Assembly (NCBI GenBank): GCA_008729055.1
Contig: SDUX01000001.1
Location: forward strand, 3,875,631 to 3,939,630
DNA: 64,000 nt
Source of the DNA: Pyropia haitanensis
Lineage: Eukaryota; Rhodophyta; Bangiophyceae; Bangiales; Bangiaceae
Direction: 5' to 3'
Made by a program: the position numbers and the translations under genes. Below, piece after piece: positions 55,714 to 64,000 of the stretch. The notes under the pieces were generated by a model. That model saw only the letters and a list, made by a program, of their open reading frames with translations. It was not told the DNA's origin and made no database searches. Position 1 is the first letter of the stretch; the number at the start of each line of letters is the position of its first letter.

Positions 55714-57065
55714 TCACGCGCCGTCGCCCGCCGCGGCGCGCACTTCGGCAACCCACGCGGCGTGGTCCACGCCCGGTGCCGACACGACGACCCCCCCCCC
55801 CACGCGGACCCCCCCCCCCCCCCCACATCCGCGACCGCCCACCCCCCCCCCCCAGCGTCGTCACGCGGCCGCCGGCGGCCTCGACCAGCCCCACCCCCGC
55901 GGCGTGGTCCCACGCCGCGACGGCGGCACCACCAGCGGCCGCCCAAATGACGGCGCGGCCAACGACGCCCGCCGCGACCGCCGCGTACTTGACGAGGCTC
56001 CCACAGCAGAGGCGGGCGGGGGGGAGGGCGCCGCGGGAGCCGCCGAGGCGCGCCGCCGCCCCGGGGGGGGGGGGCCAGACACTGTCCACGGGAGCGGAGG
56101 GGGGGGGGGACGCCGCCGACCGTTGCCGCCGTCGCCGCCGCCGCGGCCAGGGTGCCAGGGTCCAGCCCCCACCACGAGGGCGCCCCGCCCCCATCCGCAG
56201 CCACGGCGCCGTCTGCCGTGTACCACGCGACCCCCCCCCCCCGGGCGGCGACGACCAGGCGGAGCCCACCGACGCGGCCGGTCCCCCCCCCCCCCCCCCG
56301 GCCGGCGGCGGCCCCCCCTCCGCCGTCCCCCCCCCCAACAGCAGCCCCGCCGCGGCAACGCCCCGCCCGTCCAGCACGGCCACGCCCATCGCGTAGCGCG
56401 CCCGCCCCCCAACGTACCCCGCCGTCCCGTCAATCGGGTCCACCACCCACAGCCGCCCGCCCGCCGCAGCCGCCGCGCCGCCGCCGCCGCCGGCCCGCCC
56501 GTCGTCGACGTTGTCGTCGTCCGCGGCGGCGGTGGCGGCGGCAGTGGCGGCGGTGGCGGCGGTGGCGGCGGTGGCGGCGGGGCGGGGCGTCCACGCCACA
56601 CCCCCCACCCCGAGGAGCGCGCGCACGCTGGCCGGCGGCGGCGGCGCCCCCCCCCCCCCCCCCCCCCACCACGGCGCGCGCAAACGCGGCGGCGGCCGCG
56701 TCTCGCACCGCCGGCGGCGCGGCGTCCCAGCCCGCCACCCCCTCCTCCGACAGCAGGGCCTCCCCCCGCGGCACCGCCGCCGCCACCACCGCCTGCACGG
56801 CAAAGTCCGTGGCCGTCACGGGCGTGCCGTCCGCCTTGGCCGCCACCCCGCCGCGGCCAGCGTCGGCACCGTGCCGCCGCGGCCGGCCGCGGCTCCCGTC
56901 GCCGCCGCGGGGGCGGTCGCCACCGCAGCCGCCACGCGCGGCGGCGGCGGTGGTGGCAGCCACCGCCGGGGGGGGGTCACGGAACAGCGCCGCCGCCGCG
57001 ACGAGCACCCGCAGCAGCGTCGCGCCCGTGGCGCCGCCGGGCGGCGCGGCGGCGGCGGTGGCGGT

Positions 57066-57111
<46 letters not shown>

Positions 57112-57307
57112 GGCGGTGCCGCCACGACGGCCGGGACACGCGGCTGGTGGGGGCGGCGGCGAGCGGGCGGCGCGGGCGGCGCGAGCGGCAGCGGCGGCGG
57201 CCGCCGCGGCCGCCCGGGGGAAACCGCCACCCCGCCGGCACACCACCCGCCGCGGCGGGTGGTGTGCGAGGGGAGAGCACAGGGGGAGGAGACAAAAGCG
57301 CCGTCCA
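55714..57307 (-). CDS. 3'(2'),5'-bisphosphate nucleotidase (HAL2/SAL1 family), frame-broken
   Basis: HAL2/SAL1 enzymes hydrolyse 3'-phosphoadenosine 5'-phosphate to AMP in sulfur metabolism. From the ATG at 57307 a Ser/Arg-rich leader (MDGAFVSSPCALPSHTTRRG) could be a plastid transit peptide. Then come ADGTPVTATDFAVQAVV and LLSEEGVAGW (metal-binding Glu), LWVVDPIDGTAGYVGG (metal site DPIDGT), a partial middle (ADGGGAPSWWG), CCGSLVKYAAVAAGVVGRA, and AWDHAAGVGLVEAAGGRVT (the WDHAAG signature). It ends GVDHAAWVAEVRAAAGDGA with TGA at 55716-55714. Frames change in C21 at 56647-56667 and in C runs near 56230-56310, and the frame returns downstream. Gly/Ala expansions lengthen the loops. Inositol monophosphatase is the alternative, but DPIDGT, the KY helix and WDHAAG order favour HAL2. 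Confidence 0.85.
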
Positions 57308-57569
57308 TGGGCGCGCGTGGGGGGTGCGCGTGCGGAGGGGGGGGGGGGGGAAAGGGGGGACCCGCCGCACCTCGGGCCGCCAGACGGCAACGGCCGGCGG
57401 GCGGCGCGTCGGGACCACGCCACGGCCGCGGCGGGATCCGCCCGCGAGGGGCAGCGCGCCCGCGTCGTGTGTGGGAACGGCCACGTGGACAGCGGCGCCG
57501 AGGATCCGCCGGCCCGGCGGCCCGCCCAGCTCGGCGGCCGCGCGAGCTCGTGGCGCACCGCGCCACCGC

Positions 57570-57735
57570 CGCGAGCGGCTGCATCGTCAACAACTTTGTT
57601 TTCGCCATCGAATGCTGCAAACCGTGTCGGCTTCGATGGCGCATCAGCGTTGGGTCTCGGGCTAGAGTCGATACGGCGTTTCGATGCGCCATCCGCCGAC
57701 GGGGCTTCGATAGGCGCCAAGTCGCGAGACCGAGA
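57570..57735 (-). repeat. Diverged repeat, copy B (inverted relative to 60930-61050)
   Basis: Read on the minus strand it contains GGCGCATCGAAACGCCGTAT and ends ACAAAGTTGTTGACGATG. The copy at 60930-61050 on the plus strand has GGCGCGTCGAAACCCCGTTT and CGAAAGAGCTGACGATG in the same order. The pair lies in the upstream region of the HAL2 gene and about 3.2 kb away from it. Confidence 0.45.
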
Positions 57736-57894
57736 ACTACAGCACACGTGACCGTGGGATTTCCGAGTCTCGTGTGCGCCTGCGTTGCAGTAGAATCGTA
57801 TCGGCTGCCCATCTCCTCCGCATCGCTCTATAAGGTGCCGATGCGAGTGGCGTGAGACACTGCGCTCCGCCCTGCTCGCTGTTTTTCGTCAGCG
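57736..57894. promoter_or_regulatory. Possible upstream region of the HAL2 gene
   Basis: A lower-GC patch in which CTCTATAAGG (57827-57836) stands out. On the minus strand this reads CCTTATAGAG, so a TATA role for either direction is possible but unproven. Confidence 0.2.
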
Positions 57895-58125
57895 CACCAC
57901 CCAGGACGCGACGGGGCACCCTCCCAATGTGCCCGCCACGTCCGTCGCCACCACCACGTCGCCGCCACCACCACGCTGCCCCCACCAGCCCACCACCACC
58001 ACCACCCCGCCAGCCACCACCCCGCCAGCCACCACCTCACCATCACCGCCACGCCAGCCACCACCCCGCCATCCTCAACGCCGGCCACGCACACGGCCAG
58101 GGAGCACCTCAGCTATCCCGCCACC
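57895..58125 (+). repeat. ACC-rich dispersed repeat, copy 1
   Basis: Begins ACCACCCAGGACGCGACGGG, contains GCCCGCCACGTCCGTCGCC and ends with CCGCCATCCTCAACGCCGGC plus CACGCACACGGCC. It is nearly identical to copy 2 at the two ends; the middle is a variable ACC-rich array. Confidence 0.75.
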
Positions 58126-58649
58126 ACAAACCTGCCGCCGACATAACCCCCGCCGCCCCCGCCGCTGACTTGTACTTGCCGCCGCGCCTGCCGCCGCCGC
58201 CGCCGCCGCCGCCGTCTTGTTCTTGTCGCCGCCCGCTGCCGTCGTCGCCTCTGTCACCGCCGCCCTTGCCGCCGCCGCCGCCGCCGCCGCCGTCTTGCAC
58301 TTGCCGCAGCCGCCACCAACGCCGCCGCCGTCGATCTTGCCGCCGCCGCCAACACCGTCGACCTTGCCGCCGTCTCCGCCACCGCCGCCGCCACCATCAC
58401 GCCCCTCCCCTCAGCCGCCCCTCCGCTCTCGCCCTCCACCGCCGCCCCCCCCCCCTCCGCTCAGCTCCCCACATCCCTCGCGCCCACCTCCCAAAAAGAA
58501 AAAAAACAACAGCTGAAAAAAAAAGAAAAAGGCAGTGGCACAAGTGGCAGCTGCGGGAGAAGCGATGGCCGAGTCAGCAATGACAGCAGCTCGCGGTGGC
58601 GGCAGAGGCGGCGGCGTGTCGGCGTGCCCCCCCCCCCCCCCCAACCCCC
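58126..58649. other. Low-complexity CCG/CTT spacer between repeat copies
   Basis: Contains repeated GCCGCCGCC blocks alternating with CTTGTTCTTGTCG or CTTGCACTTGCCG. A-rich tracts lie at 58494-58530. No gene. Confidence 0.5.
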
Positions 58650-58878
58650 ACCACCCAGGAAGCGACGGGGCACCGTCCCAAAGTGCCCGCCACGTCCGTC
58701 GCCACCACCACGTCGCCGCCACCACCACCCCGCCCCCACCACCCCACCACCACCACCGCCCGACAACCACCACCCCGCGAGCGACCACCCCACCACCACA
58801 ACCCCGCAACCTCCACCCCGCCATCCTCAACGCCGGCCACGCACACGGCCGAGGAGCCCCCCAGCTACCCCGCCACGT
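58650..58878 (+). repeat. ACC-rich dispersed repeat, copy 2
   Basis: Begins ACCACCCAGGAAGCGACGGG, 755 bp after copy 1, and shares both ends with it (GCCCGCCACGTCCGTCGCC; CCGCCATCCTCAACGCCGGC). Confidence 0.75.
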
Positions 58879-59078
58879 CCGTGACCGTCGCCAACACCAC
58901 CCGCCAACGTCGCCACCACCACCACGCCGTCGGAACCACACCACCATCACACAAAAAAATAACCACCAAAAAAACCACCACCTCAACACCGCCACCCAAA
59001 CACAGCCACCTTCCCATCCCACGACAACCGAAACCTCCACCCGTGACCCACCACAGCCGCCACCCCGCTCCCACCCTC

Positions 59079-59180
59079 CCAGAACGCGACAGGGCATCCC
59101 CCCGAAGTGCTCCGCCACGTCTGTTGCCGCCCCCACCCCACCGCCACCACCCCACCGTCACCACACGCCGCCACAACCAG
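59079..59180 (+). repeat. ACC-rich dispersed repeat, partial copy 3
   Basis: AGAACGCGACAGGGCATCC...CTCCGCCACGTCTGTTGCC aligns with the first quarter of copies 1 and 2 but is more diverged. Confidence 0.6.
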
Positions 59181-59330
59181 CCCACCACCGCCACGCCACC
59201 ACCACCCCGCCCACCAGCACACCACCCCTCAATCACCCTCCCACCACACCACCCCCCCCAACAAACTTACAACGCCAGCAATGGGGGCAGGCGAAGCACC
59301 CCCGCGGCTGCCCCACCCGCCCCGCCCTTG

Positions 59331-60014
59331 TCAGCGCCGCCGCCGTCGTCGCCGCCACCAACGCCGCCGCCGCCGTGCCGCTGCCGCCCTTGCCGCCGCC
59401 GCCGTCGCCGCTGCCGCCGCCGCGGCCGGCCGCGGCGGCCCGCGGGCGGCGGCGCCTCGGCGGCCGCCGCGGCTGACCGCCGCGGAGCCGCCGCCACGCG
59501 CAGCGGCGACCAAATCGACCGCCGCGGCGGCCGTGCCCGCAAGTGACGGTAGCGGCGGCCGCGGCAACGACAGCGGCGGCAGCGGCGGCAGCGGCAGCCG
59601 CGACGGCACGGCGGCGGGGACGCCGCCGCCGCGGCAGCGCCCTCCCTGACGCGGCCCGCGTCGCGTTCTCCACCACCCCCGCACAGCGCGCGACGCGGCG
59701 GCGCCGACGCCCGAAGCGAGCAGCAGCGCCTTTAGCGCCTCGTGCACGCCCAGCTGCACCGCCCGCGTCGGCAGGTGCCCGCGAGCAGCCAGCAACAAGC
59801 TCCCCACCGCGTCACCGATGCACGCGGCGAGCACCAGACGCCGGCACCGTGACAGGTCCCGCGCCCTCTCCGCGAGAACCTTCTCAGCCACCGCGTGCAA
59901 GCCCTGCGTGCGCGCACCGGACGGCTGCGCGCCGACCAACGTCCTCGCCAGCACCGCGTCAAATCTGCGCGCGGTTATCCGTGGCCATGTGGCCAAGATG
60001 TAGCCCATGCCCAT
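59331..60014 (-). CDS. Possible small hypothetical protein
   Basis: From the ATG at 60014 the reading MGMGYILATWPRITARRFDA, VLARTLVGAQPSGART, VAEKVLAERARDLSRCRR, LVLAACIGDAVGSLLLAARG has varied helical composition, unlike the poly-Ala/Arg tail after residue 120. It could be a short helical protein whose true end lies near 59650, with the rest low complexity. No family recognised. Confidence 0.3.
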   Translation of the reverse strand: MGMGYILATWPRITARRFDAVLARTLVGAQPSGARTQGLHAVAEKVLAERARDLSRCRRLVLAACIGDAVGSLLLAARGHLPTRAVQLGVHEALKALLLASGVGAAASRAVRGWWRTRRGPRQGGRCRGGGVPAAVPSRLPLPPLPPLSLPRPPLPSLAGTAAAAVDLVAAARGGGSAAVSRGGRRGAAARGPPRPAAAAAAATAAAARAAAARRRRRWWRRRRRRR

Positions 60015-60929
60015 TTGTACTTTTCCTGGTGACTTATGAGTCCGTCGACTGAATGTTTGAGAGACCTTAGAATCTGATCATTAAGTGCTAGTAAAAACGT
60101 ATTGATGTCCAGCAAGTCCAACGCGGGGACTGGCGTGTGAGGCTGTGCTGTGGTTCGCTCGACCTTGACCCCGCGCCACCGCGTGCGGACACGGGTCAAC
60201 CGCACGGAGACTGGCAGTAGTACTAGGCCTAGTCGCTGCTGATTTGTGTCCTTAAGTGCGGCCAGAGCATCTGCGCTTCTCAAACAGAACTTTCCTGTTC
60301 GTCGTCAAGCGTCGTCTTCCTCACTCGCCAAAACCATGTCCACCATCTCGTCAATGGCCTGGGAGTCGTCCTCAGCCGCCAGCCAGCACCGGGCAACCTG
60401 CTCTTTCTGCTCCCGCCCGACTCCCTCGACATGGCCAGACGTGATGGCTTCACTACCAGACCAGCAGGCGGCTCGGCCTGGACGACTGAACGGCGGGCAC
60501 ACGTCATTGCTCATCACTCTTTGTACTTGACACGATTATCATCGTCGTACGGTTCTAAGTGCGTAAGAATGAATTTAGATGTCAGCCGGGCACGTAGACA
60601 GTACGCTGTCGAGGAGTTGATCTCGGGATATCGGGCTTAGTTATGTGCGGACCACGCAGAACCAAGCCACACTTAACCGGATACAGACTGTACCTGTTGC
60701 CCGCCGCGGCGAGCGCCTGGTGCGCGGGGCTCCGAGGTCGACGAAACAGAGGCCAAGTCCCACGCGAGCCAGCAGGCACGGATAGGGTCGGTTCAGTGTC
60801 GGCCGAGTCGCGTGATCCGCTCGTCTGGCCAATCAATGCGCTTCCGCACTGTCGCTCTCGAGATAACTAAACGACTGCCTGTAAAGGACCTCATCGACGG
60901 CGCGAGGTTACAGCCCATCCCAGGATGGG
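60015..60929. other. Intergenic, lower GC
   Basis: Balanced composition with no recognisable coding, RNA or repeat signal. Confidence 0.5.
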
Positions 60930-61050
60930 CTCGATACGCAAACCGTCGCGTATCGGACGGCGCGTCGAAACCCCGTTTCGATGGTTGACACTGCATCAAA
61001 AATGTCGATACGGGTGTCGATGCGCAAAACGAAAGAGCTGACGATGGCCG
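60930..61050 (+). repeat. Diverged repeat, copy A (inverted relative to 57570-57735)
   Basis: Contains GGCGCGTCGAAACCCCGTTT, several TCGATRCG motifs and CGAAAGAGCTGACGATG; see copy B. Confidence 0.45.
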
Positions 61051-61659
61051 ACCGCCCACCCGCCCCCGCTCGTGTTGGTCGCCGCCCCGAGCCGCCCCCG
61101 CCATTGGCGCTCCGACCGATGCTTGCCTCCCCCCCCCCCCCCCCCCCCCTCCCCCATGCTGGCCGCCCCGACCATGGCGCGCCGCCCCCCCACCACCCCC
61201 CCCCCCCGAGCGCCGTCGGGTGCTCCAGCCAGCCGGCTCGACGGCCGCGCCGTGGCGGCCGCGTGGTTCGCCCCCGCCGGCGGCGCCGCGGCGGCCGGCA
61301 ACGCCGCCGCGGGCCGCGGCGGCACGGCGGCGGCGCCGACGCACCGCCCCCGCCGCCGCCGGGGGTGCAAGGGCCGCCCGCGGGCGGCGGCTGCGGAGGC
61401 GGCCGCGGGGGACTGTGGGGCGCGCGTCTCGCCGCTTCCCACGGCGCCCCTTTGTTTGCACCTGTCATGCAACTGGGCGGAAGCGCCCACCACAAACTCT
61501 GCCTGCTTTGCCGCTGTGGGACGGCAAACCCGGCCTGATGCCCAGTCCCCCTCTCCAACGCCAGCGATCCCCGCCATCAGCCGCGAAGCATCAGAAAAAG
61601 CGGGGGCGAAGAGGGGGGGGCGGACCGTGGCTGCACCACCAATACCACGTGCGTCTGCT
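61051..61659. other. GC-rich spacer
   Basis: Contains C runs at 61129-61149 and 61200. Frames are open on both strands with low-complexity products only. Confidence 0.5.
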
Positions 61660-64000
61660 GTCACGCCAAGGCCGCCGAAGAGGCGGGTGCCCCCCGCCGA
61701 AACATCCCGACGATGCACACCGCCCAACCAGACAGACAGCAGCAGCTACACCCGGTAGCCAACGACGGCCACCGCGCCCAAACACGCCACCGCCGCCGGC
61801 GATGCCGCCAACACACCGTCAACAGCGGGCGCCGCACCCCACCACAGCCAGCAGCCGCCCGCCGCCGACGATGAAAATGCCACCAGCAGCGGTAGGCCGC
61901 TTCCCCACCGCCGCCACCGAACCGCCCGCCGCCAAGCCCTGGCAGCAGACGCCGCACCCTCCCTCACGCGGCAGCCGCCCACCGCCAATGCCATCGGCGT
62001 CGGCCGCCAAACCCACCGCTCAACGCTGCCGCCACTGCCGCCGCCCGACGCCAACGCCGGCGCCAGGCGGAGCCCCCACGCCGGTCCGCGGCCGCCCACC
62101 ACAAGCGCCTGCGGCAAGCGCAACCATGATGCCAAACAACGCCACCCGGCCATCATCGGCGGCCGCCTTCCTCCAAGAACCGGAGCCGAACGCCTCTCCC
62201 CGGACAGGCAGCGCCACTCCGACGACATGAAGTGGCCACTCCCCTCCAAAACCGACGGCCAAACGCCACCCCAAAGCCAACGCCTGCGGCTGCCCGGCTC
62301 AAATGACGGCGCCAAGCGCCGACCCATCGACAACGCCAGCGGCCGCCCGACGCCGACGATGGCGGCGAGCAACACCCCCCACACAATGCCAGCAGCCCCC
62401 CGCCATCAACTCCAGCGGCATGACCCACCGCCCCACCCACGCCAGAAGCCGTCCGCTGTCGACAACGACGCCAACAGACAATCCCCGGCCGACGCTAGCA
62501 TCCGCCCGCCACCAAAGCCGACAACGAGCGTCACCCCCAAGCCAACACAGCCGCCGCCACTCGACAGCGCCAGCAGCCGTCTGCTGCCAAAGCAAGCGCC
62601 GAGCGCCACCCCCAGGCCCAACAGCGTCACCCAGCCATCGGACAGCTGCCGCACAGCACAACCACCGATGCCAACCGCCACCCCCCCACAAACCAGGCGC
62701 CGTTCGCCCCACACGCTGATGACGAGCACCCCGCCGCCAAACAGCGGGTGCTCACCACCAACCCCAGCGATGAGCGCCACTCCACTGCCAAGCAGCGCGA
62801 CTGGGACGCGCCAAAAAAGGAATGCCAGCCGCAAACACCGACGCCCAAGTGCAAATCTCTGCAAACGCCAACAACCATCGGACGCCAAATAAGACCCCAA
62901 CCGCGGCCCCGAGCCAACGCCAGCGGCAGCCCGCCGCCAAAACCGGCGGCGAGCGTCAACCCATGCCGAACAGCAGCAGCCCAATGGCAACAGCCGCTCG
63001 CCGCCACAACCAACGGCAAGCGCCACCCCCACACCAACGCCAGCCGAGTCATGCTGCCAACGCAAAAGGCAAGCGCCACTCCCTGCCTACGTGAGCAGCG
63101 GCACGCCGTCAAAGATGGTAGCGAACGGCAGCTCTCCGCCAACATCAGCAGCCACCCGCCGCCAGCAAAGACAGCGGCCACTGTCACATTTTCGCCAACG
63201 CCAGCAGCCAAACACGCCCATCTCGGACGCAGGAAGCAATCGCTTAGCCAACGCCAGCAGCCAACCGCCGCCAACGCCGGCCGCTAGAGTCGCCCCCACG
63301 CCAGAACAGCAGCCAACAGCGGACGACGCCAGCAGCCGCCCCACGGTGAAGCCGCCGGCGAGCGCTGACCTTGCGACAAGGGCAGAAGCAGCTCGCCGCT
63401 GACGCCGGGTGGCAAGCATCAACCCCCGGCTGCGCTAGTACTCGCCCGCTGCCAAGGCCGGAAGCATGCAATAATTCCCTGGCCAGACCAGCAGCCGCTC
63501 GCCCGCAACGCCGGCGGCAAGCGCCACCCTCATCCGATACCAGCAGCCGGCCGCCATCAATGCTGGCGGCAAGCACCGCACGACCGCGAACCAGCGACCG
63601 CCCGCCGCCAACAGCGACACCAAGCGCAACTGGCCCGCCATCGCCCGCACCTTCCTGCCGTCCAGCCTCGCAAAAAACGCCACCCCCGCCACCAACGCCA
63701 GCAGCTGCGTGCTGCCAAAGCTGACGCCAAGCGCCACCTCCCCGCAAAGCACTGACCGACCGCAATCACCAGAAGCCCCTCATTGGCAAGGCTGGCGGCA
63801 CGCGACACCCCCCCTGCCAACGACAACAGCCGCTCACCGCAAACAGGGAAGTCAGGCACCACCTGGAAGCCAACGCCAGCAGCCGCCTGCAGCCAACGCC
63901 GGCGGTAAGGGCCACCCTCCCGCCAAACAACTGCCGCAGGGCGCCAAAAGCGACGGCAAGCGCCACCCCTGCGCTTGTTCAAGTAGCTCCCTTCAGCCAA
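61660..64000. repeat. Decayed minisatellite array, period about 57 bp
   Basis: Recurring blocks GCCAACGCCAGCAGCC, GCCCGCCGCCAA and GGCAAGCGCCACCCC follow each other in the same order to the window end, with many substitutions and indels. Translated on the plus strand, about 19-residue units like NASSRPPPKPAASATP recur; on the minus strand, units like GVALAVGFGG-RLLALA recur. Neither strand stays open, so the array is more likely degenerate satellite DNA than a gene, although an origin in a repeat-protein gene cannot be excluded. It continues beyond the right edge. Confidence 0.7.

Noticed and set aside
61660..64000. CRISPR array
   Set aside because: Units are degenerate, contiguous and GC-rich, with no constant repeat alternating with unique spacers; it behaves as a decayed minisatellite in a eukaryote-like genome.
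1..64000. tRNA or rRNA genes
   Set aside because: I looked for T-loop GGTTCGAATCC-like boxes with matching acceptor arms and for conserved rRNA segments and found none that held up.

Overview
The window looks like nuclear DNA of a very GC-rich eukaryote with intron-poor genes. It encodes eukaryote-specific proteins: the ribosome-biogenesis factor NSA2, the Golgi protein SYS1, Elongator subunit ELP2, a telomerase reverse transcriptase (TERT) and a plastid-type/cytosolic HAL2/SAL1 phosphatase. The few introns are short GT-AG introns. Composition (long C and G homopolymers, GCC/GGC codon runs), low intron density and secreted proteins of bacterial flavour (SIMPL domain, NucA nuclease) would suit a bangiophyte red alga (Porphyra/Pyropia type). 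That assignment is inference from style, not proof.

Layout. 1-7.3 kb: the 3' end of an unknown gene, then two divergent genes for secreted SIMPL-domain proteins separated by about 4 kb of homopolymer-rich DNA. 8.7-12 kb: SYS1, then a NucA-type nuclease with a lamin-tail domain (both minus strand). 14-18.2 kb: NSA2 (plus) and a MYB/SANT regulator (minus), convergent. 22-25.8 kb: ELP2 (plus), heavily interrupted by frame breaks. 28.9-33.2 kb: a long disordered Ala/Gly/Pro/Ser protein on the minus strand. 33.8-35.1 kb: a lower-GC island full of hairpins, ending in a small inverted-repeat element. 35.2-42.7 kb, all minus strand: TERT, a dynein heavy chain fragment, and a Crinkler-like P-loop NTPase/nuclease effector gene. 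43.3-43.8 kb: a 482-bp MITE with TAA target-site duplication. 47.1-50.9 kb: a six-exon Mutator-like (MULE) transposase gene. 52.8-54.7 kb: a secreted FAD amine-oxidase-like enzyme. 55.7-57.3 kb: a HAL2/SAL1-type 3'(2'),5'-bisphosphate nucleotidase. 57.6-64 kb: diverged repeats, including a 2.3-kb decayed minisatellite with a period near 57 bp.

A cross-cutting observation is that conserved proteins repeatedly change frame exactly inside G or C homopolymers (SYS1, nuclease, ELP2, HAL2, transposase). TERT has a similar one-base slip in an A5/T5 run inside catalytic motif A and also one in-frame stop codon. Most of these are probably homopolymer-length errors of the assembly, so annotation from raw open frames would truncate almost every gene here. 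The genes do not form one pathway: they are housekeeping genes interleaved with mobile elements. The most notable items are the NTPase-nuclease effector, the TERT locus, the dynein remnant, the NucA-lamin-tail fusion, the MITE and the MULE.
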